From Bemisia tabaci (Eukaryota; Arthropoda; Insecta; Hemiptera; Aleyrodidae), in assembly GCF_918797505.1 (NCBI RefSeq), contig NC_092797.1:2886288-2950287 (forward strand): a stretch of 64,000 nucleotides of DNA. Reading direction: 5' to 3'. Positions within the stretch are counted from its first letter, which is position 1. Each line of letters opens with the position of its first letter. Positions 1-10,507 of the stretch are shown piece by piece. The notes under the pieces were generated by a model. The model saw nothing but the letters and a program-made list of their open reading frames with translations. It was not told the origin of the DNA and made no database searches. A program made the translations under genes and the position numbers.

Positions 1-621
1 GTTAGGTAGGTCCCGGGTTCAATCCCCAAGGTGGATGAAAAATTTCTAATCTGCAAAATCGATTCAATAACATCCCAGTGGTTTCATTATTTTTATTTTT
101 CATGGTTTCTAAAATTATTTCCACAATTAACCCTTTTCCACCATCCCCTAGCTGCGAACCCCTAAATTGATTCAATATTGGTGTAGTATTGTCTCAATAT
201 TGATATCCAAATACTTTCCCTTTGAAGTACTGGCACAGTATTCTCAGCCAAAGTATTGGCACAGTATTTATGCCAAAAGGAAAGATGGTGTACGATTTTA
301 ACATTGGCTCAATATTTAACCAATATTGGCCCAATGTTTGCATAAATACCAAAACAATATTGTTTAAATATTGGCTAAATATTCCTGTCTTATCTGGGAT
401 ATGTATTTTTGAGGGAAAACACGCACACTTTTCTTTCATATTTAAAGTTCTTTTAGATTGAATTGCGAGAACATTTCCACATTCTTCTAATAAATTCGTT
501 TCTATCGAAGGAGATATGGCAATGTCTGAAGGCTCTCACGGCGTTTTTCCTTGGCACGGCAGGACAAAGCGCGAGTCAGGTCCTGTGTAGCCCCGATTTA
601 GACATTTTCTCTAATGTCTTA
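1..621. repeat. CAATATTG-rich stretch with a tRNA-like B-box word and a MITE end
   Basis: Bases 12-24 hold a GGTTCAATCC word like the B box of a tRNA-derived SINE, truncated by the window edge. Between about 165 and 400 the palindrome CAATATTG and its variants recur many times, which explains mirrored open frames on both strands. Bases 505-557 match the right end of the CTGCCGTGC foldback family. No gene is seen. Confidence 0.5.
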
Positions 622-959
622 TTCCAGAGACAAGATACCCTGCACTGGCATTTTTGCAATGGTAGAAGCTTTTACTTTTTACGGGATTTCAACCTTGACC
701 TACCTCCTAGGTTGATGGTTACCATCATGTTGAGAGTTTCGTTTTGCAAACAAACTGAAGTTTGGGAAACTTGTGCGACTCATGACGTCACCCAAAGCTC
801 ATCATCCACCTAATAGGCAGGTCAACAGCCAAAAAAGAGCGATGACTGTAGCTCCCTTATAATTGTCCATATGGAAATGTTGAATCCCCGAAAGTAAAAG
901 CTTCCACCTGTCGTCGAAAGGCCAGTGGAGGGTCTCTTGTCTCTGTCTAGTTCCTGGAA
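622..959. mobile_element. Inverted-repeat (foldback) element
   Basis: The left arm beginning TTCCAGAGACAAGATACC is matched in reverse complement by the right arm ending near 959. The match continues through AGCTTTTACTTT (about 664) against AAAGTAAAAGCT (about 890), with a short centre near 760-800. The arms have diverged, so this is an old copy. No coding capacity is seen. Confidence 0.6.
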
Positions 960-1836
960 GCATAATTTTTTTTAACCTGAGCAACCGCCTCATTTTTACA
1001 TAGAAACCCGAGCGTCCGAGTGGCGAGCCCGAGCAATTACTCGGAGTTCCTGGACGCGGATACCCCATTTGAATCTGATTTACGATCGCATTGTAATCCG
1101 CGATAAAGCGCGCTTGCACCGCGGACCCGCGCGCTAGGCCCGATCGCGTCCATTATTTTTGTCACTTTTGCAAATAAGGGCATCCCCGCTCGGGAACTTT
1201 CCTTTCCGCTCGAGATGCGTGTCTGGGTAACTCCGATCTCGCGCGCACCCACCGATCACCGCGCCGGGCGCACCGGCACCGCTCGCACTCGCGGGGGAAA
1301 AGGGGTGTTACGTGATTTTATAGCTGTCACATCACATAGAGTTGATCCTTCCAAAATCGCAGGGGCTTTGTTTTTTTGCCAGGTGCGTGTGTGTGGCGGT
1401 CTCTCCGCGCTTCGTGTAAATGCCACTCGCTTCCTCGACAGTGTTGCCGACCGAGTAATAGAATCTCATTATAATCTCGATGGTAGAAACTACGGAAATT
1501 TTAAAATTAAATTTTATGAAATCCTAATCTATTATCTTAAGGTTTTTTTCTTTATTTGTGGATTGTGATTTTTTTTTGTGACTTTTGTTGAAAATTAGTA
1601 AAGATTTATTATTAAGATTATTTATTATTGATTATTATAATATACATTTGTGAGTACCGCACAACCCCTGAGGCGCGAAGCGCTTATCCAGGGATTAAAC
1701 AGCAAAGTTGTGAGGGGGCGTAGCCCACTAGTGTAACATGAAAACGTGCCAGGCAGGCGGAAACGTACGGAGCCTGTGGGAGACTTTAACGCAGGGTAGA
1801 AAAGTAAGCTTTCGTTAAGTATGAATTAACCACTCG
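960..1836. other. GC-rich island and short palindromes, no gene seen
   Basis: Bases about 1010-1310 are CpG-rich (for example GCGCGCTAGGCCCGATCG) in an AT-rich setting and could mark a promoter. The open frames here have no recognisable domains. Between 1670 and 1735 the short palindromic words GCGCGAAGCGC and GGGCGTAGCCC occur close together. Confidence 0.4.
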
Positions 1837-1969
1837 ATGAGCCCACTTTATTTAGATTGACCCACGAGTGCCCCGTGGTCACTACACGATCCAACGCCCA
1901 GAGCGGTCCGCGCCCTTAAAGTTCCGCTTTGCGGACACTCGAGGGTCAATCTAAATAAAGTGGGCTCAT
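1837..1969. mobile_element. 133-bp MITE with 27-bp perfect terminal inverted repeats
   Basis: The termini ATGAGCCCACTTTATTTAG and their exact reverse complement occupy 1837-1863 and 1943-1969. The interior is GC-richer (GTGGTCACTACACGATCC) and has no open frame. Immediately to the right begins a decayed dispersed repeat (about 1965-2235) that resembles 58850-58930. Confidence 0.75.
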
Positions 1970-3604
1970 TTAGGGACTATTTCCTATTGATAGCTGCAAA
2001 AACCATGAAAATCGGCCGAGTGAATCTCTAGAACGAAGCATGGCAAAAAATAAACATGCACATTTTTCAAATGGGAGAATTCACAACTTCATCGTGTACA
2101 ATGCAAAAACTTGGGCCTTATTTTCAAAATCTGAATGTAACTGGCTCATTTGTGGACAATCACTTTTCGATAGCTACAAAAATCAAAATCAGCTCAGCAA
2201 AACGGTAAAACGGTAAAACGAACCGAGCCAATAAATGAAAATCCAGATGAAGGTCAGCGAATTATAGTAATGGGATAGAATTTTTTATTTTTTTTATTTC
2301 TTCTATGAGCAAAATGACCGCCCAAGAGATGGGCACACAGCTGCCTTTCATCCCCGGAGTATTAAGTGATCTCTCTCATCGCCATCATATTTTACTAATT
2401 TAGAGGCTTGACAAACAGGGTCACGGCCCTAGTCAGAAGTTAGAAGAAGAAGAATAGAAACTATCTTCTTGTCCTCTGCAATTCTCAATTTCAAATCTTG
2501 TACAAAATGACTGTTGCGAAAAAATTAACCTCATAAAAACCACTACTTACTATTTTTATTAACTGAAGGTCTCAATTATTGTACCACATAATTTCTCTTG
2601 ATCCACTCAAAATTAAAATTAAAAATTTGGCAACATGAAGACGAATAAGATTCAAAATCCAGTTCCGATATTTCTCTGGCGCTTTCGGCTCCTCCCACCT
2701 GTGCCTTTGCTGCCATATGCTCTCTTTACCCTTAGTCTTGAACTTAATCTCACTGCCAGTGTCATTAGATAAATTCACGATCAACGCGTGGGCTAATCTG
2801 CCTCGTTGTCGGATTTAACAATAAATTAACTTATTTCGATTAACCCGCCTCTTCTGCCTCTCAGCGGACTGATCATGAAAGTGATAGACAAAGGAGACAA
2901 AGGGTAAATGGTGAGATCGTATTGATTGAAACGGTAGGTTTTTATAGACCGAGAGTGATAATGATGGACTAACTTTGGGGTCGATCTCTTGTGGATTGCC
3001 GTTAGTTAGACTAATACTTACCATCTTTATCCATTCGAACCACCCGCGTCCACCAATATGATATCTCCATTTCCCCTTTACTTCCTTTTCCTGGCGCTTT
3101 GTACATCAATTTCAATAACCAGCCCGCATTTTTCTTGAACTGATGATGGTTTTTCGAAGGAGAACGATAACGCTTTAGATTGCCTTTTTTTTATTTAAAA
3201 AAAATTCAGAGGCCATAAGATTCAATTTTGTAAAAACATTCTGCGTATTTCGGTGGTAAAATCTGAATGTTTTTTAAGTATCTACGCGAGTAAATGACAT
3301 TTTGGAGAAACTGTTAACAAACAACAACACCCAGGTAACGAAGGTTCTCTGTGGAGTACCTTTAAAGAGAGAGCATAATATGAGCAACCGAAAATCCACC
3401 TCTGATTAAATAAATATCTCTAGAGATATCACTGATATCTCTAATCAATACTAAGCTATTTCTGGGCAACGTGGGTCCCAAAAATGGCAGGCATTTGAGG
3501 CAGATGTACGAGATTAAAACGACTTGATAAGTGGTTCTTTAGAGTATGGCGTAGAGTAAAATTCACTCAAATTACATTACAGGATGCATTCAACCCATTC
3601 TAAT
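1970..3604. other. No supported gene; decayed repeats
   Basis: Two imperfect copies of a GGCTCATTT...GATAGCTGCAAAAA motif lie at about 1965-2060 and 2140-2235. Minus-strand open frames between 2572 and 3024 share one frame interrupted by a stop and start at non-ATG codons. They might be a decayed coding fragment but match nothing I recognise. Confidence 0.35.
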
Positions 3605-3816
3605 ACACTGGTAAAAAAAAACCTCTTGGACCAATGCCGCATTGCATTGACTTAAGAGTGCAGTTTCTTGTTGCCGGATTTAGGAGTCTTGAACTCTTGT
3701 TTCAAGCGGATTTTGCATTGATTTAAGCGGATTTTGCATTGAAACAAGAGTCCAGACTCTTAAATCCGGCGACAATAAACTGCACTCTTGAACCAAGAGG
3801 TTTTTTTTACTAGTGT
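3605..3816. mobile_element. Hairpin MITE, ACACTGGTAAAA family
   Basis: The termini ACACTGGTAAAAAAAAACC and GGTTTTTTTTACTAGTGT are inverted repeats. The arms share CTCTTGG and TCCGGCGACAA-type words, and the centre repeats a GCGGATTTTGCATTGA unit twice. Related to copies at 30891-31097 and 24950-25082 through the shared ACTCTTAAA and GGACTC words. Confidence 0.65.
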
Positions 3817-4384
3817 ACGGTATATTCGAGAAGATTCTTTCTGTTGTAGATCGACTGCATAACGATGTTTTAGATGATCGGAGTAGATGGTAAGCATCTA
3901 AATATGGCAACAGTCCCTTCCATCCCCATTTTTGCCGCCAATTTTAGTTTGCACGATAAGTGTCCATACTTTCTCTGTAAAGTACTCCAGTTTAGGGCCC
4001 TCTGGAGCTCTCAAGGCCGTAAGGAAACAAATATAATTGGGGAGCTTACAAAATGCTCGTAACTTACATAATACGACTCCAAGCCACTAATTTTGAGGAT
4101 TAAGCTCAATTACTGAAAACCAGGTGCACATAATCTCTCTTTAAGGATAATCTGTTTAAACGCTGGTCAATTAATGATTTATTTCGTCTGACAAGTTGAG
4201 GAAGGCAGTATTCTCATGATCAGATCACTTCAATTTTTTCAAGTGTTTTTTCTGACTCCTCTTTCGCCTATTCTTCTGTAAATCTCTCTCCTTCCTATCC
4301 GTTTTCTTTCCCTCCTTCCTCTAATTTTTTTTCTCCTTTGCTTTCTGCTACTCTTACTTGTGAGCTCTGGTGCGCCCTCATCGA

Positions 4385-4625
4385 GAGAAAATATACTTTA
4401 GAGATCTCGCACTGCTATCTTCTCTAAATTAAGTGTCAAAGTTACTTTCGATAGTCAACACTTTAATTCGCCTGATGATGACTGATGACCAAATAATTGA
4501 GCAATATTTATAAAAAAAATTGACCATAATTGCAAAAATTTGCCTAGCAAAGCGCTTATGCCGACATTCATCATTAGAAATCATTGCGCAAATGTTTTTT
4601 TCAACGAATTGCTCATCAATCATCT
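4385..4625 (+). repeat. Dispersed repeat with GATGATGACTGATGACC core
   Basis: This stretch resembles 14470-14745 in the order of its motifs: TATACTTT, TGATGATGACTGATGACC, then GCCTAG and a CCGACATYCATCAT word, then a TCATCAAT/TCATCATT end. A fainter copy is at 51600-51720. No coding potential is recognised. It is probably an old non-coding transposon remnant. Confidence 0.5.
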
Positions 4626-4703
4626 TACTTGATTTTTGCGGGGTCTTAAAATCTATATACTGTCTCTGCCTTTATATGCGTTTTTTTCGGAAACATCAAT
4701 ATT

Positions 4704-4956
4704 GAAGCTCTCAAACCACGTATCTCGGTTTGCGACGTTGCAGACTTTCTGTCATTCTTCATTTTTTAAATGGAGTTGAGAGTTGGAGTTGAAACTATTC
4801 AACGTCAATTCTTAAAAACCGTCGTGATTTTTCCTCTCCCTACGAAACAAATTCTGAAAAAATTTCAAGGAATGTTAATTTGTTCTCCCTTGAAAAAGTA
4901 TGATAGAAGCGCATATTATTAAATACCGCAAATGAGGTACGTGGTTTGAGGGTTTC
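4704..4956. mobile_element. 253-bp MITE with CTCAAACCACGTA termini
   Basis: The left end GAAGCTCTCAAACCACGTA is mirrored by TACGTGGTTTGAGGGTTTC on the right, and both arms continue into TCGGTTTGCG/CCGCAAATGA. The interior is AT-rich. It shares internal words (GACTTTCTGTCAT, TTTAAATGGA) with the elements at 32043-32303 and 28909-29171. Confidence 0.65.
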
Positions 4957-6145
4957 ATTGTTTGTTTGTTAGGAGTCTTTATCAGTCGGACTAGATTTAG
5001 CTACCAATTGAGGACTGTTTCGGTGAAAGGTCGTATGAGGCCTGCAATGCTACTAAGATTGTGCAATTTTTATAGCGTTTGCGGCAAATGTAATTCATTC
5101 ACATTCGACTCACTTCTTTACAATAATGAGAGAAAACTCGGGGCAGATTCAGGGAAAAACTCATAGCAGAACTATCGAATAAGTTCCTCACATCTACAGA
5201 ACCAAACGTCGCACAATGTTAGCAGCATTGGAGGTCTCATACGCCCTTTTACCGAAAAATGCATCAGTTTAGGATCGTGAAAGTTACTTCTCCAAAAATT
5301 GGCATTTTCGTGCACAATTTGGCAATCTGAACGCAAGACGCAGGCGATGTATTATTTATTCGAGCTCGATAAGCATAATGGATCTCACCGGTCCGAACGC
5401 CGACCAGACTCAAAAGCTGGAGAGCTTTTTCTGACTCTTTCAGAACTGCGAGCACGCGCTGCGGCGAAACAAAAAAAATGAGTTAATTTACTCGGTGTCG
5501 CGTGTTTCCGGCGCAGCATTAGTGTTAGTTTCGCTTTTGCTCTGAAACTCGGATCGTGTGAAATATGGCGTAAGCAGTTCTGGAAGCCGTGCGGGTGTTC
5601 CCAATGGCAGGACGCCCACGCTGCTGAATCAGGGGAAAAAAGCCGAAGAGCTTCCAAATGTTGCCAATTTTCCTCGATGAGATAGGTATTTTTCGATGAA
5701 TTTCGGATATCTTTTGTTAACATTTCCATGGCATCAATGGCAGATACGTTGTTACTAAAATATCCTAAAAATTCGGTTTCTATCTGCTAAAACTGGTTCA
5801 GTTCTTACCTGCCTGATAGACCAAATTTCATCCACTGAAAAGAGGTGCTTGGCGCCAGCGTGATGATTTTTGAATTTTCCGTCAAGAGATATTTCTATCC
5901 TGATTCAAGGAGCGTATACCTATACAGGCAGAAGAGTAAGGACGTATTGAAATGTGGAGCTCATAGGGCCCAAAAAGGCAGCCAGCTCTCTAACACAAAA
6001 AATGTCACTGCCAATCTTCAGACTCCAATATCGAACCAAGATGGCCAAGAATGTTCAAAAATGAGCGTCTTTCCGCATAAATGAGTGAATTTATTCAAAA
6101 ACTAAGTCAAATAAATGCTTCACAAACGACGAGTTTCAACCATTG
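4957..6145. other. No supported gene
   Basis: This stretch contains a decayed CTGCCGTGC-family left end (about 5618-5690, with the GTTGCCAATTTTCC word) and otherwise unique AT-rich sequence. The longest open frame (5385-5729, minus) runs partly through that remnant and is judged non-coding. Confidence 0.4.
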
Positions 6146-7350
6146 TACAGGGTGAGCGAAAAGTCCCCGACCCCCCCTCTAACTTTTGAACGAATTGAGC
6201 TAGGGAAATGAAACTTTGGGAATGTTCCTATCTCAAAGGGGACCATCTTTTGAGGGGGTCAAAATTTTGGTCCCCCCCTCAGGGGGGGACAGGGGCCCCC
6301 CAACTTTTTTTTTTCAAATAGCAACCCCTATCTTGTGATACCTCATTCGAAAGAGCATAAAAAACTAAGAATTTTGGCGCAAACCGCAGATCAATATCTC
6401 AATTTTTGACCGAGTTATGATAGGTCAAAGGTCAAATTTGACCTATTTTCAAAAAATCATAACTCCGGTTCAAATTATCGTAAAGAAAAAAATAAAACGG
6501 GAAAATTTACCAAATTGTGTTCGCTTTTACGTAAAAATTGCAGAAATCACTTCGATTTAATTTTAAGGGGGGGCTCGGACCCCCAAATACGTCAATTCAA
6601 AGGTCATTCAATTTTCCCGCGAAATAAGCCAATTTCCTCTGGATTTGCCTCCACATTATCTCAGTAAGGTCAAAATCAGTTCAACATTACGTTGGCAAGT
6701 CCCCAAATTTCGGGAAAAGTTAAAAAAAACGAAATTTAAACGGTCAAATTTAATCACCTTAAATTTCGTTTTTTTAACTTTTCCCGAAATTTGGGGACTT
6801 GCCAACGTAATGTTGAACTGATTTTGACCTTACTGAGATAATGTGGAGGCAAATCCAGAGGAAATTGGCTTATTTCGCGGGAAAATTGAATGACCTTTGA
6901 ATTGACGTATTTGGGGGTCCGAGCCCCCCCTTAAAATTAAATCGAAGTGATTTCTGCAATTTTTACGTAAAAGCGAACACAATTTGGTAAATTTTCCCGT
7001 TTTATTTTGTTCTTTACGATAATTGGAACCGGAGTTATGATTTTTTGAAAATAGGTCAAATTTGACCTTTGACCTATCATAACTCGGTCAAAAATTGAGA
7101 TATTGATCTGCGGTTTGCGCCAAAATTCTTAGTTTTTTATGCTCTTTCGAATGAGGTATCACAAGATAGGGGTTGCCATTTGAAAAAAAAAAGTTGGGGG
7201 GCCCCTGTCCCCCCCTGGGGGGGGACCAAAATTTTGACCCCCTCAAAAGATGGTCCCCTTTGAGATAGGAACATTCCCAAAGTTTCATTTCCCTAGCTCA
7301 ATTCGTTCAAAAGTTAGAGGGGGGGTCGGGGACTTTTCGCTCACCCTGTA
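6146..7350. mobile_element. 1.2-kb near-perfect palindrome flanked by TA (copy 1)
   Basis: The arms, each about 590 bp, are reverse complements over their whole length with a spacer of only about 20 bases near 6745-6765. The ends are TACAGGGTGAGCG and CGCTCACCCTGTA. The outermost TA on each side is best read as a TA target duplication, as in Tc1/mariner-related elements, with CAGGGTGAG as the true terminus. The open frames within it are mirrored on both strands and carry no recognisable domain. It is non-autonomous. A transcript through it would fold into a very long double-stranded RNA. Confidence 0.85.
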
Positions 7351-7715
7351 TAAATCACTCAAGATAATTTGAATGCTTAGGTTGGCTGCGTTTTTGGGTC
7401 CCAAAAGCTCCATGACCTAACCTCAAAATTACCACCATGTCCATACTCTTCCTACGTATGCGCTAAAGATTCAAGATTGTTTTTTTTTTTTTTTAATAAC
7501 AAAAGAAAGTATGCTTGGGTTAACAGCACCAACCATCCTTCCACCCGGATGCCTCCGAACCATCATCCATCGGTTTGACACCATCCATCGCTGAGCGTTG
7601 AACTAGTGATTGGTGGCCGTGTTGTCGCGTTACGTCGCCTCGTGTACGGTTCGGTCATTCCGTCGCTCAGCAGACAAAACAGCGTAACTGCATATCGAGA
7701 TAAGCCCGGAGAATA

Positions 7716-7968
7716 CTGCCGTGCTAAGGAAAAACGCCGTATGAACCTTCAGGCGATGCCAAATTTCCCTTGATAAATCACGAATTTCCTGGTAAACTTA
7801 TGAATATTTTCCTTCCAATTTTTCAGATAATTTTGTTCCCAATTTCACCTAAAGTCCCTGAAAATTTCAAGGAAAAATATTCATATCTTTCCTCAAAAAT
7901 AAACATTTAATTAAAGGAAATTTGGCAACTCTCGAATGTTCATACGGCGTTCTTCCTTAGCACGACAG
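7716..7968. mobile_element. CTGCCGTGC-family foldback MITE, complete copy
   Basis: This 253-bp element starts CTGCCGTGCTAAGG and ends CCTTAGCACGACAG. Long imperfect inverted arms contain AAACGCCGTATGAACC, GTTGCCAAATTTCC-type and GAAAAATATTCAT words on both sides. The flanks AATA and GATA differ at one base, compatible with a decayed 4-bp target duplication. It has no coding capacity. Confidence 0.8.
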
Positions 7969-8245
7969 GATAAATCAGTTGTATGGACGACAGGATCCAT
8001 CTCAAAAAGTATTTACGCTCTTTTGTAAGCTGAGCGACGATTTAGTGCTCCCCGTCCGATTAGGGTGATAAATTCAACGAGCTAGAGCCGCCTCGACGGA
8101 GATGAACACTAACTAGAGAAATTAAAGAGGACTCTAAACAGATACGGGGCAGATGAATTTATATTTCGAGGTTGGCTCCGCTCGCCGCGGTGCGCAAGTG
8201 ACATTTGTTTACGGTGCAGTTCCCGGATGAGGATGCGTGTCCTGT

Positions 8246-8337
8246 CCCGTCGTGCTAAGGAACAACGCCGTGAGAGCTTTTGGACGTTACCAGATTTTCT
8301 GGAAATTCATAAATATATTATGTCCAGTTTATAGAGA
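8246..8337 (+). mobile_element. CTGCCGTGC-family left-end fragment
   Basis: CGTCGTGCTAAGGAACAACG and the following ATAAATATATTATGTCC match the left half of the family. The right half may be the remnant at 9280-9392, which would mean about 0.95 kb inserted between them. That link is an inference. Confidence 0.5.
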
Positions 8338-8338
8338 A

Positions 8339-8464
8339 TTGGACGTATTTCTGTCAAACGGAACTATGTGCATCCAGACATGAGCCCTGAGACCCATAAG
8401 AATATATGCATAACAGGGCTCACGTCATAATGCACATAGTTCCGTTTGGCAGAAATACATCCTA
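8339..8464. mobile_element. TTGGACGTATTT-family hairpin MITE
   Basis: This palindrome runs from TTGGACGTATTTCTG to CAGAAATACATCCTA, with matching inner words (GGAACTATGTGCA/TGCACATAGTTCC and GAGCCCTG/CAGGGCTC). It shares its termini with 23008-23106, 40845-40947 and 44333-44717. Confidence 0.7.
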
Positions 8465-8537
8465 TTGGTCTGTTGCACGCAAGAGATACAACCGTGCGAG
8501 TAGAGTTGCAAGCGCACACGGAATAAACTGGATTGTT

Positions 8538-8704
8538 TATTTAACAACTAAATTGTTAAAAATATGTCCGATTTGTTTCAAATGTACATTTTACAATAGT
8601 GGACAGCTAATTCAACTACGGGGGTGGTTCAATTAGCATTTTTTATTGTAAAGCCGACGTTGAAACATGTCGGACACTTCTTTTTAACAATTCAATCGTT
8701 AAAT
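8538..8704. mobile_element. Hairpin element around AACAATT/ATGTCCGA words
   Basis: TTTAACAACTAAATTG, ATGTCCGATTTGTTTCAA and TTTACAATA on the left are mirrored by TATTGTAAA, TTGAAACATGTCGGAC and CAATTCAATCGTTAAA on the right. It is an imperfect palindrome about 167 bp long with a centre near 8615-8630. Confidence 0.55.
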
Positions 8705-9279
8705 GAGCAATATGATTTTTTCCTTGGACAAATTACGATGTCCACATTAAAAAGGTCTGAAATGCATTCCTTCGTGCGCAATTTGCGTAGTAGGAAACAC
8801 GCTTTTTCAAATGTTCCGCGTCTGGGGGTGGTTTTCTTGTCACCATGTTTGAAACCATAAGCAGCGGTAGGTGGCAAACACTTTCGCTCAATGACAACTA
8901 ACGATTCTAAACTTAATGTTTTTCAACGTAGCCTGCGTATCGATGAAATATACTCTAATAACTTGAGGCATGGACGACTATTAAAGACCATGGTTCGTCT
9001 GTAAACAAAACGAATGAAGAATATTGACAAATCGACTTTCCAGCATTTACCGACACTTACCGAGGGCACCTTAAATTGCCATTTGCTTGTGTCCGGTGAT
9101 TGGAAAACTGCCCATAGGCGCGGGAAATTTAAAAAAAAGCGTATTTCGAACTATTTAAAATGCGCAGGAAGGACTAGATTTCAGAATTCTACGTGACCAT
9201 TCCGTTTTTTTGTGCCACTTCATCCCTGAAAATCTATTTACCTGGCCGAGACCTATCTCTCTTGCTCGCGACAGACTCA

Positions 9280-9392
9280 TTGCAAGGAAAAATATTCATA
9301 GCTTTCCTCGAAAATAAATATTTTAACACGGGAACTTTGGCAACGTGTAAATGTTTACTTGGCGTTTTTCCTTAGCTTAGCATAGACAGGCT
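9280..9392 (+). mobile_element. CTGCCGTGC-family right-end fragment
   Basis: AAGGAAAAATATTCATAG, CTTTGGCAACG and GGCGTTTTTCCTTAGC match the right half of the foldback family. The terminus is degraded (GCATAGACAGG). It is possibly the partner of the left end at 8246-8337. Confidence 0.5.
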
Positions 9393-9544
9393 AAGCTGCC
9401 TTAGACAGGCTTTCCATCGGAGCGTCAAGATATGCTCTTCTATGGGAAAAATTAATCGTTCGTCCCATCCTAAGTTAGCTCTTTACCATTCCATGTTCTG
9501 GTTGACAGATGTAGCACATCGCTCTACACCGAGGCTAGAACCAT

Positions 9545-9717
9545 CAGAAACAGATCCAGAAATTTGGCAACGCCGTGTTTCTTCCATTTAAACTTATGTT
9601 AAATAATCGATTCTTGTCGGAGCACCTGCCCCCCCCCCCCCAAAAAAAAAAATCGATATATTTTCATGGGTTTAAATGGAGAAAAACAACGTTGCCAATT
9701 TGTTGGATCCGTCAATG
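9545..9717. mobile_element. hAT-like MITE, AGATCCAG...GGATCCGT termini
   Basis: Inverted ends ACAGATCCAGAAATTTGGCA and GCCAATTTGTTGGATCCGT enclose TTTAAACTTATG, an AATCGATTC word and TTTAAATGGAG. A related copy is at 51830-51982. No convincing target duplication is seen here. A C run followed by an A run near 9630-9652 looks like local expansion. Confidence 0.5.
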
Positions 9718-9884
9718 GCTTTAGCACTAAACACATACACATCTCCGATCAGATGAAGGAATGTATCTTTCTTCCAATATTCCAAAATCTACCTACACCC
9801 TGAGGCATGGTTTACCATGAATCTTCTTATCAAAATCTTCACTCCTACTTTAATTTTTAAAAGAAGACTAAACCAACATCATGG

Positions 9885-10045
9885 CTTGAAATTTTCACGG
9901 AATCATCCTCTCATAGAGAAGAAAAATCAGCGAGATTCTAAAGAGATAACGTTGCACAGTTTCCCGTGTAGAAATTGAAGCATGACAGGAAGGAGCAAAG
10001 CTGCAAACCAAGATACGTGTTATTGCAGTTTCAACATCGGTATAT
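9885..10045 (+). mobile_element. Right half of an ATATCGACGG-family MITE
   Basis: GAGAAGAAAAATCAG, AAGCATGACAGGAAG and CAAAGCTGCAAACCAAGATACG match the right arms of the elements at 28909-29171 and 32043-32303. The left arm is missing. Confidence 0.4.
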
Positions 10046-10253
10046 ATCCCTTCTTAATGTCTTTCCAACGGGCTGAGGGATAGTGCACACATCGTAAAAA
10101 GTGTCTAGCTGTTTTTTTTTTTTTTATTATTATTCATTCTTTTCTTCTTCTTAGTCATATACGTCCGTCTTTTAACTTTGCTTACGCCATATCTTAATGG
10201 CTTTGCCATCAGTATCGAAGTCCTCTTTGAAACTAGAAAGTTGCCGGAGGTGC

Positions 10254-10507
10254 ATTGCCTTGCTGAGAAAAAAACGTCGTATGAGCATCCGGATGTTGCC
10301 AAATTTAGTTTTAAGAAGCATTCATTTTTTGAGGCTTTAATGAATATTTTTCTTTACAATTTCCAGGTACTGTAGATTAGATTACAAATAAAATTCTCTG
10401 AAAAATTGGAGAAGAAATGTGCACAAGTTTTCTTAATAATGTGTATTTTATCGAAGGATGTTTGGCGACGCCTGAGGCTCATACGGCGTTTTTTCTGATC
10501 ACGAGAG
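10254..10507. mobile_element. CTGCCGTGC-family foldback MITE, diverged complete copy
   Basis: TTGCTGAGAAAAAAACGTCG and GTTGCCAAATTTAG on the left face GGCGACGCCTGAGG and CATACGGCGTTTTTTCTG on the right at the family's usual spacing of about 254 bp. Both termini have decayed. Confidence 0.6.

Noticed and set aside
1..40. tRNA gene or SINE head
   Set aside because: Only a B-box-like word is visible at the window edge; no A box or cloverleaf can be drawn.
2572..3024. Two minus-strand frames in the same phase
   Set aside because: Interrupted by a stop, with non-ATG starts and no recognisable family; possibly a relic but unsupported.
3012..3060. Possible minus-strand exon ending at a GTAAGT donor near 3019
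   Set aside because: No convincing acceptor upstream and no recognisable peptide.
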